Origin: Dehalococcoidia bacterium
Lineage (GTDB): Bacteria > Chloroflexota > Dehalococcoidia > GIF9 > AB-539-J10
NCBI GenBank assembly: GCA_030602785.1
Contig: JAUVZB010000003.1
Coordinates: 46,295-110,294 of the forward strand
Length of the DNA stretch: 64,000 nucleotides
Direction: 5' to 3'
Shown: positions 1-7,700 of the stretch, piece after piece
Layout: each line of letters begins with the position of its first letter
How positions within the stretch are numbered: the stretch's first letter is position 1
Made by a program: the position numbers and the translations under genes
Notes under the pieces: model-generated
Databases searched by the model: none
What the model was told of the DNA's origin: nothing
Seen by the model: the letters and a program-made list of their open reading frames with translations, nothing else

Positions 1-2
1 TC

Positions 3-122
3 AGAAAACGGCACCTGTGTCCACAATGTCGCGGACCGCTCAAGCCGGACACATCCGCCGAAGCTCATCCGCTCCGGTGTCCCTGCGCCACGTCCTTTGA
101 CAGTCTCGGGCCAAGATGGTAG
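3..122 (+). CDS. possible 3' end of a zinc-ribbon protein (partial)
   Basis: Frame 3 is open from the window edge to a TAG at 120-122. It reads with a CPQC pair followed about 17 residues later by a CPC pair, a spacing that would suit a small zinc ribbon at the C-terminus of a protein starting before the window. No start codon is visible and the segment is only about 39 residues, so it could be a chance frame. Nothing else in this stretch suggests a function. Confidence 0.25.
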   Translation, partial: RKRHLCPQCRGPLKPDTSAEAHPLRCPCATSFDSLGPRW

Positions 123-125
123 CGT
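97..125 (+). promoter_or_regulatory. putative sigma-70-type promoter of the ATC-hydrolase-like gene
   Basis: A perfect TTGACA lies at 97-102 and a weak TAGCGT at 120-125, with 17 bp between them. The first gene starts about 90 bp downstream. The -35 element is convincing and the -10 element is poor. Confidence 0.35.
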
Positions 126-217
126 ACGTCGAACGCGTCCCGCCCCCAACGAAACGGATGCCAACCCGGCCAAAGGTACGGGCGCTGTCGCATGTAGACT
201 AAGGAGGAACTCAATTC

Positions 218-793
218 ATGGCAACACGACTGGAGAGGAAGTACGAACAGGGCACACACATCGCGGAGTACGTGGACGAGGTTCCGCCTCTGGGCGAAGA
301 CAGAAAGACTATCTTCCTTCCCGAAACCGATGTGTTCAAGATGGTCGAGTTGGGCGGCCGGACCCTGGGCATATTCCTGACCGAGGTGCTCGCGCCGCTC
401 GCCGAGAAGTATGGCGATGACGTATGGGAGATAGGGCGCAAGGCAATGTACGAGGTTGGCCAACGCCGCGCCCCCACCATGCAACGCAGAATGAAGATCG
501 ACGACCTGAGCGACGCCCGGTGCCTCGGCCGAATCATGGACCTCGAGGACAACAACGCCGGCGTGCGCGGCGAGTGGGTCGAGTATGGAAAGAAGCGGGC
601 GGTGAAGCACGAGTACGAGTGTCCGCAGGCCAAGCCTTACGAGAGGTGCCCGAAAATCTGCACCGTCCTGCTTGAGGCGATGGAGCAAGGTACTTTCGCT
701 GCGCTCGGGGTCAAGGTCAAGACGCCCATCATCACGAAGGTGCTCCCCGAAGGCGCCCCTTACTGCGAGGTCGTCGTCGAGCTGGAAGACTAG
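218..793 (+). CDS. L-2-amino-thiazoline-4-carboxylate hydrolase-like protein
   Basis: A 191-residue soluble protein with no signal peptide. The C-terminal half has a cysteine pair (ECPQAKPYERCPKIC, about residues 135-149) followed by a region ending EGAPYCEVVVEL. This layout resembles the ATC-hydrolase/V4R-like fold in which a small-molecule or metal site is capped by Cys residues. The assignment rests on recognition of that pattern, so the substrate is unknown. An ideal AAGGAGG ribosome site sits about 10 bp before the ATG. The gene is transcribed alone and converges on the redox-type gene downstream, sharing a hairpin terminator with it. Confidence 0.5.
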   Translation: MATRLERKYEQGTHIAEYVDEVPPLGEDRKTIFLPETDVFKMVELGGRTLGIFLTEVLAPLAEKYGDDVWEIGRKAMYEVGQRRAPTMQRRMKIDDLSDARCLGRIMDLEDNNAGVRGEWVEYGKKRAVKHEYECPQAKPYERCPKICTVLLEAMEQGTFAALGVKVKTPIITKVLPEGAPYCEVVVELED

Positions 794-803
794 TTCATAC
801 TCA

Positions 804-833
804 AAGTGCCCGGCCCTCACGGGCCGGGCACTT
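804..833. terminator. bidirectional hairpin terminator
   Basis: AAGTGCCCGGCCC-TCAC-GGGCCGGGCACTT forms a perfect 13-bp stem with a 4-nt loop between two convergent genes. The following T-run is weak, but position and symmetry suit a shared terminator. Confidence 0.75.
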
Positions 834-868
834 CTCCCAATAATCCAATCGCCGGTTGAACAAGCGCC

Positions 869-1363
869 CTATTTCTCGTTGTCCAGTATCATCTGCGCCA
901 CCAGCCGGGCCGCCCGTCCAGGCACATAGCTGCAGCGCTTGTAGCCGTCCATCTTCACGAACTCTTTCGCATCCTCCGGACTCGCGAGGTTCAGTTCCTT
1001 GCCGAACCGTTGCTTCACGATATCCCGGCACATGACCGTTCCGAATTCCTTCTCGAACTGCTTGCAGAACTTCCGGCCGTAGGCTATCGCCCGGAAGAAG
1101 CCGTCCATGTCCTTGGGGTCCTCGCGGCCGTACACTATGCCTATGGCCATCAAGCCACCGACTACGCCTCCACAAGTCTCGCCCCGCAGTGCAATCCCCG
1201 GCATCGCCGTGGCGGCCTTGTATGTCTCCGCGTTTCCGAAGCCGAACTGCTCCTGAAGCGCCCTGAGGCAGCCCTGGGAACAGCAGCCGGACTCAATCTC
1301 GTATTCCCCTGCCTTTCTCTCAACCTCATCCAGAATCTGCTCTCTCGTTTGCTGAGCGGACAT
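869..1363 (-). CDS. C_GCAxxG_C_C family redox-type protein
   Basis: A 164-residue protein with the cysteine/glycine-rich signature of the C_GCAxxG_C_C family. It shows a CCSQGC cluster near residue 28, then GIALRGETCGGVVGGLMAIG, then further single cysteines (KFCKQF, VMCRDI, KRCSYV). Members are small proteins thought to carry redox-active or metal-binding cysteines; no reaction is established. I start at the internal ATG (1361-1363) rather than the longer ORF, because a strong AGGAGG lies just before it and the extra 18 N-terminal residues are arginine-rich and unlike the family. It converges on the gene at 218-793. Confidence 0.75.
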   Translation of the reverse strand: MSAQQTREQILDEVERKAGEYEIESGCCSQGCLRALQEQFGFGNAETYKAATAMPGIALRGETCGGVVGGLMAIGIVYGREDPKDMDGFFRAIAYGRKFCKQFEKEFGTVMCRDIVKQRFGKELNLASPEDAKEFVKMDGYKRCSYVPGRAARLVAQMILDNEK

Positions 1364-1492
1364 TATCAACTCCTCCTCTCTGTCGCGACGGGCATCTGAC
1401 GCCGACAATAGCCGCACTACAACGCCACAGCATGGCGGAAAAGGGCGGCCTTTTCAAGTGCCTGGACTCGTCCACATCAACCCGAACACGTG

Positions 1493-1519
1493 TTGACAGT
1501 CCCGAGTGCATCGTATAAT
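1493..1519 (+). promoter_or_regulatory. consensus promoter upstream of ino1
   Basis: A perfect TTGACA (1493-1498) and a perfect TATAAT (1514-1519) are separated by 15 bp. That spacing is short for sigma-70 promoters, but both hexamers are exact. Transcription would begin near 1526, about 285 nt before the ino1 start codon. Confidence 0.6.
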
Positions 1520-1525
1520 GTTGAA

Positions 1526-1809
1526 GAGTTGTAGAAACGCCGGGCTGTGCCGGCGGCAGTGGCAACCAAACCACTTGGTTATGTCGCATTTCAAATGGTC
1601 CGCAATCGTCGCACCACGCAGTAGACCCTTCACCACAAGCCAGGGGCCGGGGTCTTCGACAAGGGAGCAAGGCGACACGGTACCAGCCGCTCTCTGTGCG
1701 GGAACCACCGTTCCGGTGGCCGGGATTGGCACGAAGCGCCATATCACACTGTGAGCCAGAGGAACGCGTAGACGGACCAGGAAGAACCAGAGGCAAGGAG
1801 GCAGACAGA
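1526..1809 (+). promoter_or_regulatory. long untranslated leader of ino1, possibly structured
   Basis: About 285 nt separate the consensus promoter from the ino1 ATG without a convincing gene. Two short hairpins are visible: AACCAA-ACCAC-TTGGTT in the first third, and CCACCG-TTC-CGGTGG at 1705-1719. I do not recognise a known riboswitch. A small RNA ending before ino1 or a cis-regulatory leader are both possible. Confidence 0.3.
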
Positions 1810-2928
1810 ATGGGAAGTGTGAACGTTGCGATCATAGGAGTGGGCAACTGCGCGTCATCTCTCGTGCAGGGCGTCCACTACTACCGCGAGGCCAAGCAGG
1901 ACGAGTTGATTCCGGGTCTGATGCACACGGTACTCGGGGGCTATCACATATCCGACATTAACTTCGTTGCGGCTTTCGACATCGACAAGAACAAGGTCGG
2001 AAAGGACCTCGCGAAGGCAATCTACTCCCCACCAAACAACACGTTCAAGTTCTGCGATGTTCCAAAGACCGGGGTCAAGGTCGATCGCGGCATGACGCAC
2101 GACGGCCTGGGCAAGTATCTCTCGCAGATAATCGAGAAAGCTCCCGGGCCCACGGCGGACATTGTGGGCGTTCTCAAAGAGACGAAGACCGACGTTGTGG
2201 TGAACTACCTTCCCGTGGGGAGTGAAGAGGCGGTCAAATGGTACGCCGAGCAGGTTCTCGCTGCCGGGTGCGCGTTCATCAACTGCATGCCGGTGTTCAT
2301 CGGACGTGAAGCCTACTGGCAGAAACGGTTTGCGGACAGGGGTCTGCCGGTAATAGGCGATGACATCAAGTCCCAGGTCGGCGCCACAATAACTCACAGG
2401 GTATTGACAAGGCTGTTCAGAGATCGCGGCGTGAAGCTTGAGAGAACCTATCAGCTCAATTTCGGCGGCAACACCGACTTCCTGAACATGCTCGAACGCG
2501 AGCGACTCGAGTCAAAGAAGATCTCGAAGACCAATGCCGTTACGTCACAGCTGGACTACGATCTCGGCGCTGAGAACATACACGTGGGACCCAGTGATTA
2601 CGTGCCGTGGCTTCAGGACCGCAAGTTCTGCCACATCAGGATGGAAGGCCGGACGTTCGGCGATGTTCCTCTGCTCATCGAGATGAAGATGGAGGTGTGG
2701 GATAGTCCCAACTCGGCTGGCGTGGTGATTGACGCCATTAGATGCAGCAAGTTGGCACTTGACCGCGGGCTGAGCGGCACCATTGTAGGACCCGCGTCCT
2801 ACTTCATGAAGTCACCACCGGTTCAGTTCTCAGACGACGAAGCCCACCGAAGGACGGAGGAATTCATCAGCGGCGAGTGCCAGGAAGAGCCTGTGACGCT
2901 GCCCGCACCATTTCTTGCTGCAGAATAG
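1810..2928 (+). CDS. ino1: inositol-1-phosphate synthase (Ino1)
   Basis: Converts glucose 6-phosphate to 1L-myo-inositol 1-phosphate with bound NAD. The 372-residue protein has the N-terminal Rossmann motif [16 protein letters not shown] (residues 5-20) and the length typical of the short bacterial/archaeal form rather than the ~530-residue eukaryotic one. Conserved segments [13 protein letters not shown] and [12 protein letters not shown] are present. The ORF track extends 38 residues upstream, but an AAGGAGG site precedes the ATG at 1810 and homologues start there. The next gene is a CDP-alcohol phosphotransferase, which fits a pathway to phosphatidylinositol lipids. Confidence 0.93.
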   Translation: MGSVNVAIIGVGNCASSLVQGVHYYREAKQDELIPGLMHTVLGGYHISDINFVAAFDIDKNKVGKDLAKAIYSPPNNTFKFCDVPKTGVKVDRGMTHDGLGKYLSQIIEKAPGPTADIVGVLKETKTDVVVNYLPVGSEEAVKWYAEQVLAAGCAFINCMPVFIGREAYWQKRFADRGLPVIGDDIKSQVGATITHRVLTRLFRDRGVKLERTYQLNFGGNTDFLNMLERERLESKKISKTNAVTSQLDYDLGAENIHVGPSDYVPWLQDRKFCHIRMEGRTFGDVPLLIEMKMEVWDSPNSAGVVIDAIRCSKLALDRGLSGTIVGPASYFMKSPPVQFSDDEAHRRTEEFISGECQEEPVTLPAPFLAAE

Positions 2929-2972
2929 GCTCAAGTCCATGCTGCATTGCAGGCATTGAATACACTGGACGG

Positions 2973-2992
2973 GGGCCCGCCAGCGCGGGCCC
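2973..2992 (+). terminator. GC-rich hairpin between ino1 and the CDP-alcohol phosphotransferase
   Basis: GGGCCCGC-CAGC-GCGGGCCC is a perfect 8-bp stem just before the start codon of the next gene. There is no T-run, so it may only reduce read-through or protect the ino1 mRNA end. Its position argues that translation of the next gene starts after it, at 3007. Confidence 0.4.
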
Positions 2993-3006
2993 ATCGTACG
3001 TCAGGG

Positions 3007-3600
3007 ATGGCAAATCTACCGGAACTCAGAAAACACATAGGCACTCGCCTCTCGCGGCCGCTGGTCGCCGCACTCCGGCGTAGCCGGGTGTCGCCGAACA
3101 TGCTCACGGTGGCCGGCACCGCCATCACGCTTGTTGCAGCATGGCTGGCATCCGACGGGAGGTTCCTTGCAGCGGGGATAGTCCTTTTTGTGGCTGCCCT
3201 CTGCGACCTGACCGACGGAGCACTCGCACGTGCGACAGGCCGCTTCTCTTCGTTCGGCGCAATCCTGGACTCCACAAGCGACCGTGTCTCCGAGGCGCTG
3301 CTTCTCGGGGGTCTATCGCTCTGGTTCGTCAAGACCGGCAACATGAGCGGTGCTCTCGTTTGCTATGTCGCGCTGGTCAGCTCGTTTCTGGTGAGCTATC
3401 TGCGAGCGCGAGCCGAGGGCCTTGGAATCGAGTGCTCGGTCGGTTTGTGCACTCGCCCGGAGAGGGCTATAGTATTCACGCTTGGCCTATTGACAGGCCT
3501 CGTGTTCGTTGCGGTCTGCATCGTCGGATTCTTTGCGTCCGTGACCGTCATCGAGCGACTTGTCTATCTGTGGCGGAAAGGAAAGGAGACGGGAATCTGA
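3007..3600 (+). CDS. CDP-alcohol phosphatidyltransferase, likely phosphatidylinositol phosphate synthase
   Basis: A 197-residue integral membrane enzyme with the full CDP-OH motif: D67-x2-D70-G71-x2-A74-R75-x8-G84-x3-D88-x3-D92, all key residues present. The family transfers a phospho-alcohol onto CDP-diacylglycerol or the reverse. Because it follows ino1 directly, the likely acceptor is inositol 1-phosphate, giving phosphatidylinositol phosphate as in mycobacteria; this specificity is inferred from context. The ATG at 3007 is chosen over 2947 because a stable hairpin lies between them. The stop codon overlaps the purA start by one base, so translation is coupled. Confidence 0.85.
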   Translation: MANLPELRKHIGTRLSRPLVAALRRSRVSPNMLTVAGTAITLVAAWLASDGRFLAAGIVLFVAALCDLTDGALARATGRFSSFGAILDSTSDRVSEALLLGGLSLWFVKTGNMSGALVCYVALVSSFLVSYLRARAEGLGIECSVGLCTRPERAIVFTLGLLTGLVFVAVCIVGFFASVTVIERLVYLWRKGKETGI

Positions 3601-4877
3601 TGTCAGTCGTCGCTCTAGTTGGAGGGCAGTGGGGAGACGAGGGAAAAGGCAAGGTAATTGACTCCCTTGCCGCCAAAGCCGATATGGTGGTGCGTTTCGC
3701 AGGTGGCGACAACGCAGGCCACACTACGGTGAACCCTCACGGCACCTTCAAGCTTCACCTCATTCCTTCGGGCATCTTCTACGACAACGTCGCATGCGTC
3801 ATAGCGAATGGCGTCGTCGTGAATCCAGCCGTCCTCCTCCGCGAGATCGCAGAGCTGCGAGAACACGGAGTGGGAAGCCACAATCTTGTGGTGAGCGACA
3901 GGGCACATGTGATAATGCCCTACCACACCCTTCTGGATGGCCTTGAGGAAGAGCGCAGGGGAAGTAGTGCCATCGGGACGACACGGAGAGGCATCGGCCC
4001 CGCGTTCGTGGACAAGGTCGCCCGCACAGGAATCAGGGTCGGCGATCTGCTTGATGTCGACGGATTCCGATCAAGACTCACCAGTGTCATGGAGCAGAAG
4101 AACGCGCTGCTCACATCCATGTACGGTCATGCCGCATTGCCGCTGGACGAGATTCTCGAACAGTACGTCGACTACGGAAAACAGTTGCGGCAGTACATCA
4201 GGGACACTCTTCCGATTATCCATGATGCGATCCGGCGCGGTGACAGGATTCTGCTGGAGGGAGCTCAAGGGGCACTGTTGGACACTGATTTCGGCTCCTA
4301 CCCCTTCGTTACGTCATCCTCCCCGCTTTCGGGAGGGGCAACCATCGGCACGGGTATCGGCCCGACCCATATCGAAGGTGTCATCGGCGTATTCAAGGTC
4401 TATGCCACGCGCGTGGGCGGCGGCCCGATGCCAACCGAGCTTGAAGACGAGACTGGCCACTTCATCCGGGAGAAAGCCGGAGAGTACGGAGCCACCACAG
4501 GCAGACCACGACGGTGCGGCTGGTTTGACGCCGTGGCAGGCAGATTGAGTGTCCAGGTCAACGGGATGACCGAAGTCGCCCTCACTCACCTCGATATCTT
4601 CGATGGCTTCAAGTCCATCAAGGTATGCACCTCATACCGCATGGATGGAGAGCGCGTCACTTCGTTCCCCACCAGGATCGAGATGCTGCAGAAATGCGAG
4701 CCCGTATACGAGGAGTTCCCGGGTTGGGACGAATGCACCGAAGAGATTGGAGACTTCTCCCTCCTTCCCCCGAATGCCCAGGAATACATTCGCACCATCA
4801 GCAGGCTGCTGGGATGTCCGGTGAGTCTGCTCTCGATAGGGCCCAAGAGAGAACAGATGATTGAGATCAGGCCCTAG
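3600..4877 (+). CDS. purA: adenylosuccinate synthetase
   Basis: Joins IMP and aspartate using GTP, the first committed step to AMP. The 425-residue length is normal. The N-terminal GGQWGDEGKGK motif gives catalytic D13, and H41 lies in NAGHT; the TTRRGIGPAF and GATTGRPRRCGW segments are also present. The ORF track starts 153 codons upstream, but that extension is the wrong frame of the preceding gene. The true ATG overlaps its stop (TGATG) and is preceded by GGAAAGGAG. The gene closes the ino1 block and converges on dapA. Confidence 0.96.
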   Translation: MSVVALVGGQWGDEGKGKVIDSLAAKADMVVRFAGGDNAGHTTVNPHGTFKLHLIPSGIFYDNVACVIANGVVVNPAVLLREIAELREHGVGSHNLVVSDRAHVIMPYHTLLDGLEEERRGSSAIGTTRRGIGPAFVDKVARTGIRVGDLLDVDGFRSRLTSVMEQKNALLTSMYGHAALPLDEILEQYVDYGKQLRQYIRDTLPIIHDAIRRGDRILLEGAQGALLDTDFGSYPFVTSSSPLSGGATIGTGIGPTHIEGVIGVFKVYATRVGGGPMPTELEDETGHFIREKAGEYGATTGRPRRCGWFDAVAGRLSVQVNGMTEVALTHLDIFDGFKSIKVCTSYRMDGERVTSFPTRIEMLQKCEPVYEEFPGWDECTEEIGDFSLLPPNAQEYIRTISRLLGCPVSLLSIGPKREQMIEIRP

Positions 4878-4916
4878 AGGACCTGCTCTCGCTGCAGCCA
4901 GCCGGCTCCACAACGG

Positions 4917-5819
4917 TCACCTATCGGCAGGGATAGGGAGATCTATCTTGTAGCCCCTAAGAGTCGTCACTATCGTGTCGGCCGTCCTGTCGTCCGGCTC
5001 ACACAGCGGTAAGCGAGTTCCCCCGACACGGAATCCCAAGTGATTCATCGCATACTTGAGCGGAATCGGGTTCGCAATCAGGAACAGCGCGCTGATAAGC
5101 GGGAGCAGGTGACGATGGATTGTTGCCGCCTCCTCTGCCTTGCCTGCAAGGACCTTGTTCATCATGTCCTTGACCTGCACGCCAACCAGATGGGTCGCGA
5201 CGCCAACCACTCCGTACCCCCCGAGAGCCATCAGCAGCAGGGTGTCACCATCATTGCCACTATAGACCAGGAAGTCATCTGCAACGCCCTCGATAATCTC
5301 CGATATCTGGCGGAAGTCAGCGCTTGCCTCCTTGACTCCCACGATGTTGTCGACCTTGCTGAGCCGTATGACGGTGCCCGCTGCGAGATTGCATGAGGTG
5401 CGAGAAGGCACGTTGTACATGATGCAGGGAAGACCCGTTGCGCCGGCAACAGCACTGAAGTGCCGGTAAAGGCCTTCTTGCGTCGGCTTGTTGTAGTACG
5501 GGACAACGAGAAGACACGCGTCCACTCCAATTCTCTCCGCCTCCATGGTCAGCTCGATGCTCTCTCTCGTGCTGTAGTTGCCTGTACCAGCAACGACAGT
5601 GCCACCACTTCCGAGCTCCTGCTTCACCTCGCCAAACAGGCGCAGCTTCTCATCGGTGCTCAGGGTGGGCGACTCTCCGGTTGTTCCACTCACCAACACT
5701 CCATCGCTTCCGGATTGCACAAGTGCTCGAGCAAGTTTCCGCGCCTGCGCATAGTCGACTTCCCCCCTCTCATCAAAGGGGGTAACCATCGCTGTGAGCA
5801 GTCTCCCAAGTCTCTGCAT
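4917..5819 (-). CDS. dapA: 4-hydroxy-tetrahydrodipicolinate synthase
   Basis: Condenses pyruvate with aspartate semialdehyde, the entry to the lysine/diaminopimelate branch. The 300-residue TIM barrel has the GTTGES motif (residues 45-50), the catalytic tyrosine in IMYNVPSRT (Y135) and the Schiff-base lysine K163 in GVKEAS. It is the last gene of the minus-strand rpsO-pnp-dapB-asd-dapA run and starts one base after the asd stop, so it is presumably co-translated with asd. Its substrate is made by the neighbouring gene. Confidence 0.96.
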   Translation of the reverse strand: MQRLGRLLTAMVTPFDERGEVDYAQARKLARALVQSGSDGVLVSGTTGESPTLSTDEKLRLFGEVKQELGSGGTVVAGTGNYSTRESIELTMEAERIGVDACLLVVPYYNKPTQEGLYRHFSAVAGATGLPCIMYNVPSRTSCNLAAGTVIRLSKVDNIVGVKEASADFRQISEIIEGVADDFLVYSGNDGDTLLLMALGGYGVVGVATHLVGVQVKDMMNKVLAGKAEEAATIHRHLLPLISALFLIANPIPLKYAMNHLGFRVGGTRLPLCEPDDRTADTIVTTLRGYKIDLPIPADR

Positions 5820-5820
5820 A

Positions 5821-6858
5821 TCAGGGTCTCCTCTTCTTCGACTTGATCCAGTCCCGCCTCAGTCCTTCCTCAACAATCTGGACCGCATTCAGGGCGGCTC
5901 CTTTGCGCAGGTTGTCGCACACTATCCACATGGATAGCGAATTCGAACGGGATGCATCCCGCCTGATACGTCCTACGAAGACATGATTCAGTCCACTCGC
6001 AGCCCACGGCTGTGGATAGAAGCTGACGCTCGGGTCGTCAAGTATCCTCACGCCCGGGGCCTGAGCCAGCACCCTCCTTGCCTCCTCCGGCCCTATCGCA
6101 GAGTCGAATTCGACATTGACGGATTGGCTCTGACCGAAGTACACCGGCACCCTGACACAGGTTGCCGCAATGCCGATGGCCCCGGTTTGCAGTATCCTTC
6201 GCGTCTCTTCGACGATTCTCCACTCCTCTTTCGTGTGTCCGTCGTCCAGGAACACGTCTACTTCCGGTAGCACGTTGAACGCTATCTGATGAGAATACAT
6301 GTGCGGGCAGACCCTGCGGCCCTCAAGGACTCGCTTGGCCTGTGCAGTGAGCTCTTTGAGAGCCACCGCCGTGCCGCTGGACGACACAGACTCGTAGGTG
6401 CTGACGATTATTCTCTTGATTGGATTCACCTTATGGAGCGGGTAGAGAGCCACCACCAGCTGAATCGCGGAGCAACCGGGGTTCCCAATGACTCCCTTGT
6501 GACGCGCTATGTCATCAGCATTCACTTCCGGCACAACCATGGGAACAGACTGATCGGAGACAAACACCCCGCTATCATCGACGACAACCGCACCTGCCTG
6601 CACAGCGGATGGAATGAATCGACGGCTTGCGTCAGCTCCGTCGCAGAAGAATGCGACACCGACCTCACGGAAGGAATCCGACCTCACCTCCTCCACCTCA
6701 ATCCGCTGATGCCTGAAGAAGAACTCGGATGAACGACTTCGCTCGCTATCCAACAGCCTCAACGAGGCCACGGGAAACCGTCGCTCCTCCAGTATCTTAA
6801 GAAGCTCCTGCCCGACAAGCCCTTCAGCGCCGATTATGGCGATGTCGACAGCGTCCAT
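5821..6858 (-). CDS. asd: aspartate-semialdehyde dehydrogenase
   Basis: Reduces aspartyl phosphate to aspartate semialdehyde with NADPH. The 345-residue protein has the nucleotide-binding GAEGLVGQE segment (residues 10-18) and active-site cysteine C129 in GNPGCSAIQ; most homologues read GNPNCS, so glycine replaces asparagine. The hinge region STYESVSSSGT is clear. It lies 5 bp after dapB and 1 bp before dapA, so three consecutive lysine-pathway enzymes are clustered. Confidence 0.95.
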   Translation of the reverse strand: MDAVDIAIIGAEGLVGQELLKILEERRFPVASLRLLDSERSRSSEFFFRHQRIEVEEVRSDSFREVGVAFFCDGADASRRFIPSAVQAGAVVVDDSGVFVSDQSVPMVVPEVNADDIARHKGVIGNPGCSAIQLVVALYPLHKVNPIKRIIVSTYESVSSSGTAVALKELTAQAKRVLEGRRVCPHMYSHQIAFNVLPEVDVFLDDGHTKEEWRIVEETRRILQTGAIGIAATCVRVPVYFGQSQSVNVEFDSAIGPEEARRVLAQAPGVRILDDPSVSFYPQPWAASGLNHVFVGRIRRDASRSNSLSMWIVCDNLRKGAALNAVQIVEEGLRRDWIKSKKRRP

Positions 6859-6863
6859 AGCTC

Positions 6864-7661
6864 CTACAGGCCAAGCAACTCGTCAAGACCCAGCACGAGA
6901 CCCGTCCTCTTCACGGCCTCTTTCACAGCGAGGACAACACCCGGCATGTACGATTCGCGGCTCGTCGCGTCATGACGCAGGAGCAGTGTCTGGCTCTTGC
7001 CACCGAACAACACTTCCTGTGAAGCCATCATGCCGGGCATCCGAACGCTATGGATTGCGATGCCACTGACCTCTCCCCCTCTTGCCCCGGCAAGCATTTC
7101 CTTCTCCGTGGAAGGATACTTGAACCGGGATCCTCGCGCTTCCGCCATCAGCCTCGCAGTCGTCATGGCCGTGCCGGAAGGCGCGTCGAGCTTCTTGTCG
7201 TGATGCATCTCGATTATCTCGGCATTCTCGAAGAACCTCGAGGCCGTCTTGGCGAGATGCATGAGGAGCACTGCGCCGAGGGAGAAGTTCGGGGCCACGA
7301 TAGCCGAGACCTCGTGTTCGTCACACAGGCTCCGTATCTCGTCCAGGTCCGCCTCAGACAACCCGGTTGTCCCGATGACCATGTTGACCTTCAGTGGCAG
7401 TGCGATGCGCGTGGATTCCATGGCCACCTGGGCGCGGGTGAAATCAACAATGACGTCAGGGCACGCCTTCTCGATAAGATCCCCCAAGTTGGAGGAGAAG
7501 GGAATCAGGTCTGGCGTCTCCGGAGCGGGCAAATAGGGCTGGGGCGCCTTCTCTTCCACGGCTCCCACGAGTCGCAACCCGAAATCCGCAAGGACGGCGC
7601 GGGCCACCTCCTGCCCCATCCTGCCCAGAGCACCATTGACCACGACACGTATCAGCGCCAT
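6864..7661 (-). CDS. dapB: 4-hydroxy-tetrahydrodipicolinate reductase
   Basis: Reduces the product of DapA using NAD(P)H. The 265-residue protein has the N-terminal Rossmann motif VNGALGRMGQEV and the signature EMHHDKKLDAPSGTA, which holds the catalytic histidine and lysine. The ORF track begins 8 codons earlier; I prefer the ATG at 7659-7661 because a GGGGGG stretch that can serve as ribosome site precedes it and the N-terminus then fits the family. It follows pnp by 39 bp in the same operon. Confidence 0.94.
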   Translation of the reverse strand: MALIRVVVNGALGRMGQEVARAVLADFGLRLVGAVEEKAPQPYLPAPETPDLIPFSSNLGDLIEKACPDVIVDFTRAQVAMESTRIALPLKVNMVIGTTGLSEADLDEIRSLCDEHEVSAIVAPNFSLGAVLLMHLAKTASRFFENAEIIEMHHDKKLDAPSGTAMTTARLMAEARGSRFKYPSTEKEMLAGARGGEVSGIAIHSVRMPGMMASQEVLFGGKSQTLLLRHDATSRESYMPGVVLAVKEAVKRTGLVLGLDELLGL

Positions 7662-7700
7662 AGAACCCCCCGAACAACCAATCACTGCCTGCGGGGCAGG

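Noticed and set aside
3141-3599. 153-codon N-terminal extension of purA
   Set aside because: Out-of-frame reading of the CDP-alcohol phosphotransferase gene; the family start is at 3600.
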